Shown here: one piece after another, positions 55,169-64,000 of the stretch
Layout of the letters: each line of letters begins with the position of its first letter
Numbering within the stretch: the stretch's first letter is position 1
DNA from: Brachionus plicatilis
Taxonomy: Eukaryota; Rotifera; Eurotatoria; Ploima; Brachionidae
Reading direction: 5' to 3'
Assembly (NCBI GenBank): GCA_010279815.1
Contig: QEOQ01000508.1
Coordinates: 2,418,457-2,482,456 of the forward strand
DNA: 64,000 nucleotides
Position numbers and translations under genes: made by a program
The notes under the pieces: generated by a model
What the model saw: only the letters and a program-made list of their open reading frames with translations
The model's database searches: none
What the model was told of the DNA's origin: nothing

Positions 55169-56065
55169 ATGATAAAAAAGAACAAGAAAAAAGAAATTAA
55201 AAAAAAAAAACAAATAAGCTTTCAAAATTTGATTCGTGCTGATCCAGGACAGTCATATGGCGTCGTTTTTCAAAAACTTGGAAATGGATGTCTTAGAGCT
55301 ATATGTTCTGATGGTGATATTCGAATTTGTCATATTCGAGGAAATTTAAGAGATATTCATTTTAGACTGAGTGACTTCATATTAATTAGTATACGAAACT
55401 TTCAGGACAAAGTAGCTGATATAATCACAAGATACTCAAGAGAAGAAGCCATATTCCTTATTAATGATGGTGAAATACCAAAATATTTAAAAATACCTTT
55501 TTTCGAATTAATTTCAAAGCAAAGTTTTAAGAGAGAACTTAATTACACAAGAGAATTTTTTCTAAAATCAAAGCCAAGCTTTAGCAGAGTGGACCCTTTT
55601 AAAAATTCTGCAAAGATATCAGAAACTCAAATGAACTTGTGTTCGAGAAAAACTGCTGAAGAAAAGGAACAACGCAGCAAGAATGTAATTATTTTTGGTA
55701 TTGATGAGTCAGAAAGAATTGGAGTTGAGGACAGATACTGCGATGACAGAAAGAAAATAGAAAGAATATTTAATGATCTAAAAATTGAGCTAAATAAAAT
55801 AGAGAAAATAATACGCTTCAATAAAAAGCCAAATAGCTTGCACAAGTCGCCAATTCTTGTTGAACTAAAAAGTGAGCAGGACAGAAATTACTTTTTGTAT
55901 TTTGCCAACCGGCTAAAATATCTTCCAAATTATTCAGGAGTGTTTATTATTATTAGTCGTGATCTACCTATTGCTGAGAGAGAAACAAGATTTAAATATC
56001 AAATGAAAGAAACAAGTTACAAAAAAAAAAGAAAAAGCGGTTTTTTAGTCCGGACAGCAGACTGA
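55169..56065 (+). CDS. eIF1A domain fused to a LINE ORF1-like domain, 298 aa
   Basis: One intact ORF starting at ATG. After a Lys-rich N-terminus, residues 27-110 match eIF1A, the translation factor of the 43S complex. Landmarks are GQSYGVVFQKLGNGCLRAIC (27-46), DGDIRICHIRGNLR (48-61), the second half of the OB fold with FQDKVADIITRYSREEA (78-94) and GEIP (101-104). The acidic eIF1A C-tail is missing. Instead, a linker leads to residues 170-298: KNVIIFGIDESE, DDRKKIERIFNDLKI, SPILVELKSEQDRNYF and GVFIIISRDLPIAERETRFK. These resemble the conserved C-terminal domain of LINE ORF1 proteins (NVVIFGL..ES, V.L....R, VFI..DL...ER). An ATG follows 21 bases after the stop but reads only about a dozen codons, so no ORF2 is present. 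It may be ORF1 of a LINE that captured eIF1A, or a retrogene chimera. Whether it is expressed is unknown. Confidence 0.8.
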   Translation: MIKKNKKKEIKKKKQISFQNLIRADPGQSYGVVFQKLGNGCLRAICSDGDIRICHIRGNLRDIHFRLSDFILISIRNFQDKVADIITRYSREEAIFLINDGEIPKYLKIPFFELISKQSFKRELNYTREFFLKSKPSFSRVDPFKNSAKISETQMNLCSRKTAEEKEQRSKNVIIFGIDESERIGVEDRYCDDRKKIERIFNDLKIELNKIEKIIRFNKKPNSLHKSPILVELKSEQDRNYFLYFANRLKYLPNYSGVFIIISRDLPIAERETRFKYQMKETSYKKKRKSGFLVRTAD

Positions 56066-56739
56066 AAAGATTTAAAATGGCATCCAACATTGAAAAAAAA
56101 ATTAAAAAAAACTAAACATAAAAATTATACTTAAAAGTATGATACAGTTTATTCGAAATTTTTCAAAAATATTATCATTAAAAATAAAATGTTTTATAAT
56201 TATATATTAATAAAAAGAATTATACAATAAAATTATCACTTAAAAGTATAATTTTTTAAACCGCTTTATGAAAGGAGCTTTAAATTCCATTATTTTTTAT
56301 GCAGTCTTTTGAGTCACATGCAAATTTTTTTTACATATTAAAAAACGATTTTGGGATATTTGGCTGATTAATTGCTGGAAATGGTAAATAAAGGTATACA
56401 GTCTACAACTCCAATTGCTACAGTTGCTTTTAGAAAGCAACCAAGCACTGAGCCTGATTCACCTCAAACATTAGCAAAAAAATTTCAAATTAGATTATAC
56501 AGTATGTTACAAAAGTTTAGAAATTTATTTATTTGTTAACACAAAGATTGTTTTTATGTATATAAAAGGCGGGAAAATTTTTATCTGTAATCAATCCAAA
56601 AAAAAAATTAAGTAAAAATAAAAATCATAGAGAAAATTCAAAAAAGGAAAAAAAGCTATACAATTTAAAAAAAAACTCGTTCAATAGTTTAGAAATTTTT
56701 ACAATTTAATTTTTACAATGAAATGACTGCCTTTGGCCT
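56066..56739. other. AT-rich spacer after the eIF1A-ORF1 gene
   Basis: CTTAAAAGTAT occurs at 56130 and again near 56240 in CACTTAAAAGTATAATT. No ORF2 sequence is recognisable. Confidence 0.4.
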
Positions 56740-57640
56740 TAAAACCAAGCTAAAACTCTTTTTGGCATTGATTCAATCAATTTTTGTACGTACTCAGTCG
56801 GAATCTGTAACCACTATTTGTGTAAAACCTCTTTTAAATGCTCAATAGAGGCTACTTTAGTGCTTACCATTTTGGCATCCATGTATGACCATCTTGTTGA
56901 AAAACCCAAGGGTCATTTGATTCAAATAGGAGTTCAACAGATGATAAAAGATTGTTTTCCAAAGTGTTAATGTTGACAAATTGATTGATTCGTCCTGTAT
57001 AAATGTTGCATATACCAGTGTCTTTGTAGGAAATGCATCTCCAGATACCAGCTGACCCTCCACCGTTTTGTAACCTTGGTATACAGAACTTCTGGTGAAA
57101 CTTTTCATTTTTAGACCTTTTTACGATTACTCTTGATTTACGATTAAAGACCTAAAAATTGGACTCGTCACTGAAAATAACTCTGGATCAATTATTAACT
57201 GGCCAATTAAGTCTCTGTTTACACCACTTATATCTTTTTTGTCTATCTTTTGTGTTAAGAAGCGGTTTTCTGACCGCTGTATGAGACTCCAACCCCTTTT
57301 TTTTGGAGATGTCTCATTATAGTATACTTACTTATCCTAACCCCTTGAGTCTTAGAATTAAAATCAGTGGCGAGTTTTTTATAACTAGTTATAGGATCTT
57401 TTCTAATCTCTCTAAAAATGTAATTTTCATCCCTAATAGCTTCCGAGGTCTACCAAAACGGCTTCGATCAGAGACAGAAACAGTCTCTTCATATCGTTTC
57501 TTAGTTGAAGAGACAAATTTTGGAGATACACCTAACAACTTGGCTATTTCGTTTTGCTTTTTATCTCCGCTTTTTAGCAGACCCACGATCTGCTATTTTT
57601 GTGGGGTAGACACATTTTTTTTTACCCATCTTTTGCCAAA
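56740..57640 (-). pseudogene. Tc1/mariner-type transposase, decayed
   Basis: On the minus strand, the N-terminal HTH (57590-57440) reads LKSGDKKQNEIAKLLGVSPK, FVSSTKKRYEE and GRPRKL. IMRHLQKKG follows at about 57305, then RQKRYKWCKQRLNWPVNN and VIFSDESNF with the catalytic D of the DDE triad (about 57140), then VSGDAFPTKT and FFNKMVIHG-region sequence. The C-terminus IPTEYVQKLIESMPKR is at about 56800-56755. Stops and frameshifts separate these pieces, and the PDLNPIE segment with the last acidic residue is missing. TIRs were not found. Confidence 0.8.
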
Positions 57641-57894
57641 TTAAAGATTGTTTGGTAATGTTACTCAGAGACCAAATGAGTAGTTTAATAGCAAAATTTA
57701 CTCAAAATTAGAAGATATTTAAGAATAATTCATAAAGGTGTGAAAAAGGGAGTATTAAAATTAATTTAGCTAATTTAACAGGGTATAAATAGATTTTCAA
57801 TTTAAAAAAAAATTTATTTTAGAAAATTTCGAAACATTAAGTAAACAAAGAACAGTTAATAGGAAAAAAAATAGAAAGAATCATTGTTATTAAC

Positions 57895-58260
57895 TCTGCC
57901 ATTGGCCGGTCCCAAGCCCGGATGAAAAAAGAGGAGGGGTGATGATGATGCAGGCGCATAGAGGCCGGGATGAGGAGGCTTGCAAGCTAGAGCTGATGAT
58001 AGTCTGTTGGGTCCAAGAGCCTTAGTGAAAAAAGTAAAGTGTCTTTAGTTTGGATAAGCTTGTATCCAAATATAGATACGCTTGGTTTGTGGTTCCAAGC
58101 TAGTCTAAATAGTTGCCGAGTTCGCAGCCATTAAGTGCTCGGATGAGTGGCGCTGTTTATGATGAACGTCCCATATGTAACTTTGGCCGCTGACTGTTGA
58201 GTTGCAATCATACCGTTGCCGGTCCCAAGTCCGGATGAGAAAATGAGAGGGGTAAGGACT
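57895..58260 (+). mobile_element. GC-richer retroelement doublet with RTE-like 3' tails
   Basis: GCCGGTCCCAAGCCCGGATG at about 57906 recurs as GCCGGTCCCAAGTCCGGATG at about 58216. Both are followed by purine-rich GAGAGGGG-type sequence. The GGTCCCAAGCCCGGAT word is, as I recall, typical of the 3' ends of RTE-type LINEs and dependent SINEs in animals. The spacer is unusually GC-rich, with no ORF. Confidence 0.5.
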
Positions 58261-59649
58261 AACAGTGTGACTTGACAGATAAACACACGAGAAAAAAAAA
58301 GTTTATTAAATATTTATTTTGTTAAAAAAAAGATTCTTTCAATTAATTTTTTTTATAATAAATTAGAAGCATCGCCCATTCTCGTATACATATATTTTAA
58401 CATGGCGAACGGGTTTTGATTTTTTTTGTCAAATACAACCATGTTAAATTTTTGAAACTAATTTTATATATATATTATATTAATAAACCCATAAATTAAT
58501 GTTAGTACTAGTTTATTAGAATTAATAAAATTAGCGGTGAGGAAAATTATGGGCCTTTAAATAATGGTATATAATGAAAACAAATCGATCTTTACTTGCG
58601 GCAAATGCAAAAATTTACATATATTCCATTTGGGAGAAAGTTTTCACTTCTTACTGTTACACTTCTTAGTTTTCACTTCTTACTTTTAATTACTGTTACA
58701 GCCAAGGACTGAAAGTTTAGATAAAATTATATTTTATTTCTGATTAAAAATTTTTTCTTTAATTTTTATAAAAATTTATTTGTTAATAATTTTGCTGTTT
58801 TCAATTAAATCCAGAGTTGCTTAAAAGTCACAAGTTTTAAGTCAAGTCCAGGTCCGGATTTTGACTTTAATTTAAGTGAATTTGGTTTAAACTAGGCTTT
58901 TGGTTTAAACTTAGACTAGTGACTCTAAAACAACTAAGCTTAAATCAAGACATAATATTTTTGAAATAAAAAAAACAGCATTTTTTAAATAAATCTGATA
59001 AATACTTAAAAAATTCTGAATAAAAAATCCAGTTTATTTGTCTGTCTAAAAGTCAGTTCCAATTTTAAGGTTTTTTGGATCTCTTTAAGCTTTTACGTAG
59101 TAAAAAAAAACCGGTCAAAGAATTTTAAAGTGATAAAATCTAATTTTTAATCATGAAATTTAATAATTTAATTATTATTCTTTCATCCTTTAGAATCGGA
59201 ATTGAAATTTTTTTGTTTTTCTTTGAAGTTTTGCTCCAACTGAAAGTAAATCCAAGATGATGGAATGTACATCCTAAAACATAAATTAAAATCTATCATT
59301 TTTAAAAAATTCGTTTGTATCATCTTCGCTAAAAATTAATATTAAAAATTTAAAATTTTATTTTTTACTAATTTCTTTTTTTGTTTCCTTCATTTTTAGT
59401 TCTATTTTACCCCAAAAACGGTATTGAATTAATGAAATTCATAAACAAATCTAAATTTTGGATTCTCATAAAAGAAAAAATTTAATCAAGTCTAAGCATG
59501 CAACAAAAACATAATTTTTTTTTTAATTAAAATGTTTTGGTTACAATAATTTCTCAATCACTGAAAATTTTTCAAAGGTTGTGAAATTCTAATCGCTTAT
59601 AAAAACTTTTTCGATTTTATTTTTGCTATTTAAAAAGTATATTCAAAAA
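58261..59649. other. AT-rich spacer, no gene
   Basis: AAGTCACAAGTTTTAAGTCA at 58825 is a GACTT-family end related to 5092-5187. Nothing else is recognised. Confidence 0.4.
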
Positions 59650-61380
59650 ATGCCACCTAATAAAAATAAAAAGTTTTTGAAAAAAAATTCAAAAAAGACC
59701 TCGAAAAATATCAGACCGAGAAAAAGCCCCAATAAAGCCAAAGAAGTAGCAGATGAACCCCTTAATTTGGACATTAACAAAGACTCAACAGAATTTTTTT
59801 CCAAAAATGCCACTTTTGATCAACACTATGATGCCCAGTTGGCAAATCGCGAAAAATATCTAGCAACCATGATAGCGTTTGAAGAATACTCAATTGATTT
59901 GGTTCCTAATGCAAGATCAAGAGCTTTGGCTGCGGCTTTTGCTCGCAATGACAGTGAACTGATCGATTATTTTCTAAACAGCGAAAATGGATTTACCGAC
60001 GCTCTAAAGGCAGTAACTATTTTGGACAGTCAAAGACAGAAGAGAGCCATTGACAAAAAAATAGAGAGAATTGCCAAATCGGGAGCTGTTATTAAGACCA
60101 AAAAAATGGCCGAGATTAAAAAAAACATTCACAATTTAGAAGCTCTTAAGCCCAAAGCTGGATCGTTTAGTGGAGCTATGGCAAAAAAGTTTAAAAGATG
60201 GGTGAGAAAATTGGAAGCCAAAGATTTTGAATTTTTTGCCCTTTGCTTACCAACTGAGCCGTGGAAAAAAATGGCAGATCTATGCCATTTTAATTCAGAG
60301 AAAGACTTTCCAAATGCTCCATGGTTTTTGCCATTTTGTTTTGGTCAAAGTCCTCCTGAAGGTTCAAAAGTAGACAAATGTCGCAATATAACCAGTGAAA
60401 ATGTGAATCAACTAATTTCCGACTTTGACATTCCATATAGATTAGTGAAAAATTTTAAAACCTCTTTGAACAATCAATCGAAAAAAGTTATTGCTGAAAG
60501 ACAAGTTAAATTGGATACAATTTTGTGGTATTATGAAGATTTACATTCTCCTGAAGTAGATGACATAATTCGAGCCAGATTGGAAAGAGGCGAAAAAGTG
60601 GAATTGGGATATGGAAAATTAATGGAAAGACTTTTGTTATTTAAAGACTACATTGGAAAAAATAAGACTTTAAATTCAGAATCGTTGTTATCTTTATTAA
60701 TTCCCATTGCAGAGAAAAATCTGAAGAGCTTTCGTTCGACACTAGCATCACCTGTTGCTGTCCTGGGAGATGCAAGCAGCTCAATGAATGTGGCCATTCG
60801 AACATCCACCATCATTAGCTCTTTACTGGCAACTATTTGCGAAGCTAAATTATCTTTTTTTAATCACCAAAACTTTAAATCAACATTAGAGCCAAAAGAT
60901 ATAAAAGATGTTTTGCAAGTTGCCCATGATACCAGAGCAAGCGGATCGACTGCGCCGGCTGCTAGTTTGGTTCCATATTTCGATAATAAAGAAGTGATTA
61001 AAACTTTTATCATTGTTACAGATGAAGAGGAAAACACAAATGCAGAAACAAACGATAAAAAAAGCTGGAGATTTTTTGAGTTGTTTATGGAATACAGAAA
61101 GAATGTCTATCCAGCGTCCTTAATTTTTGTCTCATTCCTGAACCAACAGCACAGCGAAGGACAAATGTATAGAAGCTTTTTGAGGGAAAATGTACCAGAT
61201 GTGATGCAGTTTAAATTTTCTCGAGCAAGACCTGATTTGACAAAATTAGATTCAATTTTAGGTAGTATTTGTTCTAAGTCTTCAAAATCTTTCGCTGGTG
61301 ACTTGGAGAATATTGAATCGAATTTGAGATTAAATGGTCTGACCAAATTTTTAAAAGAGATCAATTTAAATTCATCATAA
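59650..61380 (+). CDS. vWA-domain protein, Ro60/TROVE-like
   Basis: An intronless ORF of 576 residues from the ATG at 59650; the frame is open nine codons earlier, but without ATG. A Lys-rich N-terminus (about 1-35) precedes an all-helical region (about 50-360) with RSRALAAAFARNDSELIDYF, WKKMADLCHFNSEKDFPNAP and FCFGQSPPEGSKV. The C-terminal von Willebrand A fold starts PVAVLGDASSSMN, with a complete MIDAS (D374-x-S-x-S). It continues with SGSTAPAASL (Thr about 434) and IIVTDEEEN (Asp about 458). Helical repeats followed by a MIDAS vWA is the Ro60 layout, and Ro60 binds Y RNAs and misfolded RNAs. Sequence identity to Ro60 is not obvious to me, so it could be another vWA family such as DUF2828-like. 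A cytoplasmic RNA-binding role is inferred only. Confidence 0.6.
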   Translation: MPPNKNKKFLKKNSKKTSKNIRPRKSPNKAKEVADEPLNLDINKDSTEFFSKNATFDQHYDAQLANREKYLATMIAFEEYSIDLVPNARSRALAAAFARNDSELIDYFLNSENGFTDALKAVTILDSQRQKRAIDKKIERIAKSGAVIKTKKMAEIKKNIHNLEALKPKAGSFSGAMAKKFKRWVRKLEAKDFEFFALCLPTEPWKKMADLCHFNSEKDFPNAPWFLPFCFGQSPPEGSKVDKCRNITSENVNQLISDFDIPYRLVKNFKTSLNNQSKKVIAERQVKLDTILWYYEDLHSPEVDDIIRARLERGEKVELGYGKLMERLLLFKDYIGKNKTLNSESLLSLLIPIAEKNLKSFRSTLASPVAVLGDASSSMNVAIRTSTIISSLLATICEAKLSFFNHQNFKSTLEPKDIKDVLQVAHDTRASGSTAPAASLVPYFDNKEVIKTFIIVTDEEENTNAETNDKKSWRFFELFMEYRKNVYPASLIFVSFLNQQHSEGQMYRSFLRENVPDVMQFKFSRARPDLTKLDSILGSICSKSSKSFAGDLENIESNLRLNGLTKFLKEINLNSS

Positions 61381-62240
61381 GATTGATTTACTTTAGCTTG
61401 CCATTCTATTAATTAGGAGATACAAAATCTTAGAAATAATTTAAAAAATAAATTTCTAAAAAATTTTTTTTATTTTTTCTCATTGTTTTAAAATAAAGAT
61501 AATCATCAATTAAAATTGATCATTCTTTTATTTTGATTTCGAAATTTTTTTATTATGACGATGTGGATATATTTAATTTGAATTTTTTGAACAAAACCAA
61601 ATAAAAAGAAATTTAAATATAAAGATAAATTTTTTGAAAAATTTTTTAAAGCTGGAATTGATTATAATTAAAATCATATCGAACTAAAGTTTTATAGAAT
61701 AAATCTACAACAAACTATTTAAAACTTTTATTTTTTATTCTTATCATTACTTAAAATAATTGAATAATTTATTTAGAATAGAATAACTCTTTTTTTTTGA
61801 ATTTGAGCGATAAAAAATTTGTTAATCATACTTGTTGTAGTGAAAAAGGCTGGAAATTGGCTTCAAATTACCTTTATGGTGAAAAGGCAAAATAAGCGTC
61901 TTGACCATAGTAATAGTTTCGTAATAACTGAAAAGGATTTTGTAAATTCAATTAACCAAGATTTTATATATGTTACTGTCAATTTATAGAATGTGTCATT
62001 TTGTAAAATGACTTAGCAAATGATAAAATTCTAGAGAAAATAAATTGTATATTCACAAAAGGCAGTCCGAGTGCTTTATTTTGGATATAATATTACCTCC
62101 ATGTTGTAAATAATTATTTCACTGTCGAAATTTATTAGTTGTAAATAAATTGTTGAAAATAATTACTTTTTGTTTAATTGAATTAGTTTATTTACTGAAT
62201 ATTTATTATTTTTATCTTTATTAATAAAATAATTTTGGGT

Positions 62241-62305
62241 TTTCCCAGGGTTTGTCCGAATAGCTTAGGCCTTCGTTTAAACCATCTTGTCACGATACAA
62301 TGTAA
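62241..62305 (-). mobile_element. LINE 3'-end fragment
   Basis: On the minus strand, GAAGGCCTAAGCTATTCGGA, CAAACCCTGGGAAAACCC match the 33541 copy and the 19141 LINE end. Confidence 0.6.
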
Positions 62306-62516
62306 AATATTTAGCGAAATTTTGTAGAAAATTATTATATAAAAAATGATTAAAAATTAAAAACAAAAAAAGAATAAAAATATTAAAATTTTAACTGAAA
62401 TGAGTTTGTTAAAATATTTAGTTTAAGTAGAAAATCATTAATCAAAATAAAAGAAAAGGGTTAAGAAAAAGAAAAATTTAAATAAAAATAGAAAATTTAT
62501 TTGATTATTGTTTAAC

Positions 62517-62602
62517 TTAAAATTCTTTTGTTTTTTCTTGTTTTGGAGCAACAGCTTTCTGAATATCATTAAGTAGCATTGCTAAAACCTTTTGGTTTAC
62601 TG
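62517..62602 (-). CDS. Probable terminal exon of an unidentified minus-strand gene
   Basis: After a good acceptor (ATTTCTTTAG), two bases complete a split codon. The frame then reads VNQKVLAMLLNDIQKAVAPK, QEKTKEF and TAA at 62517-62519. This looks like a genuine C-terminus. The upstream exons should lie to the right, perhaps outside the window. I cannot name the protein. Confidence 0.4.
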
Positions 62603-62814
62603 CTAAAGAAATAATATGAGAGCAATAATAATTTTTGAAATGAAAACTACAACTGCATCTAATCCTTGACCAATTATTACTATTAAATTGTACTTTTTAA
62701 AGCTGATTGAAATGAAATCAATTTGTTAAATTTTTTTATCTAATTCTAGTTTATTTTATATTAAGATAATTTGAAAATTTTTAATCAAAAACACCCTAAC
62801 TTTTCTAATAAAAA

Positions 62815-62905
62815 ATTTACTAATAAGAGGGCTGAAAAGAGGGATTAAACCGCTCGAAACTGCCCCGGAGTCCAACTCCTAAATTATTTTTCAAATAAAT
62901 AAATA
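62815..62905 (+). mobile_element. Possible retroelement 3' end with (AAAT)n tail
   Basis: AGAGGGCTGAAAAGAGGGAT, TAAACCGCTCGAAACTGCCC, CGGAGTCC is a GC-rich patch ending in AAATAAATAAATAAA. GGCTGAAAAGA recalls the start of the 19141 LINE 3' motif. Confidence 0.4.
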
Positions 62906-64000
62906 AATTATATTAAGATAATGTAATCGAAATTTAACTTAATAGGATTTATCTATTAAAACCTAATTTTTATTTTTTCATCATAAAGTAATTATTTTGA
63001 CAAAAATAAATAAAATAAACAAAAACTAATTAATTTCAACTTGTTAAGTTAATTTTTTTGTCCAAAATAGAATTTTTATTCTTTCAACAAAAATTAATTA
63101 ATCTCATAAGAAAGTAATTATATTCGAAGAACACGTAATTAACAGCCTTTCTTTTGGGCATAGTTAAGAATTTATAAAGAGATCTTTTGCTATGAGAAAG
63201 TCTTTTCGAAAAATTTTAATTTCATTTCAAGTTTGGCTTGAAATGTAATGGAAAGATTTTTCAATAAAAAAATTTGATAAATTAAATTATTAATTTAGAG
63301 TATTATTTAATTTTTATAAAATTTAAATTTAACAAATGATTTTATAAATGAAAATAAATTTTTGAGTTTAAACATTACAATTAACTTATGGTAAAGACAT
63401 TAAAAATTAGTTATTCTGATTTTTTTTGAATTTTTAAAATGCCTGGTCTAAGAAAAAAGAAAAGTTTAATTATTTGCCTAGTCATTTTATAAATTGACAG
63501 TGACATATACATGAGATTTGACAAATTTATATCATCATTATTTAATGGAATCATTAAAGGACTACAGCATTGTTTTATTAAATAAGCATCATTGGACCAT
63601 TAGTGTACTAGTTGTTACTATTTAAAAGATTATCATTGCTTTTATATTATTGCTCTAGCCGTGAGTCAGAAGATAGTTGAAATGCCAATTAAGTAAATTA
63701 GGTGTTCTGTTGTAGCTAAAGCTAAAGTTTGTCGGAAGGCAAAATACAAAATATGTTTAGAAATGTAAAAAAACAATTTTATGTTTTTACTAATTAATTA
63801 AAATTTGGAGATAAAAAAAATATTCATCAAAAAGAAATAAAAATCGACTAACTAATTGAATAGTTTAAACAATATTTTTGTAAAAAAGTAATTATTTCTG
63901 AAATACAGGTAATATTTTCTGGTTTTTAATTACTAAATATTTAAGGTCTTAATAGTTATCTAAAATTTAAAAAATTTTGATCGCAATTTTAAATCATAAT

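Larger units (their letters stand above)
61381..64000. other. AT-rich region with retroelement tails and one likely exon
   Basis: Beyond the items listed separately, an inverted pair links TACTGTCAATTTATA at about 61973 with TATAAATTGACAGTGACATA at about 63489, 1.5 kb apart. The two could be ends of one decayed element. No intact gene is seen. Confidence 0.4.

Noticed and set aside
57985..58035. CTGATGA followed by GTGAAA, considered as a hammerhead ribozyme core
   Set aside because: The sequence between the two core parts does not form the required short stem II.

Overview
The window is nuclear DNA of a small invertebrate animal. It is extremely AT-rich, its genes carry mostly short introns (about 45-70 bases, a few of them enlarged by transposon insertion), and the proteins are clearly metazoan: a FOXC forkhead factor, NEK11 kinase, a KIF20-type kinesin and ENY2. 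This composition, together with the abundant decayed non-LTR retrotransposons and palindromic MITEs, fits a monogonont rotifer such as Brachionus. That assignment is inference and cannot be proved from this window. There is one 65-base N gap (39299-39363).

Layout. 1-6.0 kb: the edge of a LINE, then an AT desert with one MITE. 6.0-7.1 kb: a single-exon 7TM receptor (+). 8.2-16.9 kb: a seven-exon kinesin-6 (KIF20-like) gene (-), whose junctions I could join in one frame of 1445 codons. Its large introns hold MITEs and an inverted-repeat element with a captured ORF. 17.5-20.6 kb: two LINE remnants. 21.1-25.7 kb: a seven-exon NEK11 gene (+, 677 codons) with a 619-bp palindromic MITE in intron 2. 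26-29 kb: a dense transposon cluster (two MITEs, a TIR element carrying a SWIM-type transposase fragment, and a retroelement 3' end flanked by 96-bp direct repeats). 31.8 kb: intronless ENY2 (+). 38.0-39.3 kb: intronless, GC-rich FOXC (-), isolated in a long gene-poor stretch with many microsatellites. 42.5-54.8 kb: no intact gene, but several LINE C-terminal fragments, tandem arrays, a foldback element and a FLYWCH remnant. 55.2-56.1 kb: an intact ORF joining an eIF1A domain to a LINE ORF1-like domain. 56.7-58.3 kb: a decayed Tc1/mariner transposase and an RTE-like 3' tail doublet. 59.6-61.4 kb: an intact vWA protein that looks Ro60/TROVE-like. 61.4-64 kb: AT-rich, with retroelement tails and a likely terminal exon of a minus-strand gene.

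The host genes are unrelated housekeeping or developmental genes with no operon logic: mitotic motor, checkpoint kinase, SAGA/TREX-2 subunit, mesodermal transcription factor, receptor and an RNA-binding-type protein. Most of the novelty lies in the mobile elements. The most striking item is the eIF1A-ORF1 fusion at 55169-56065.
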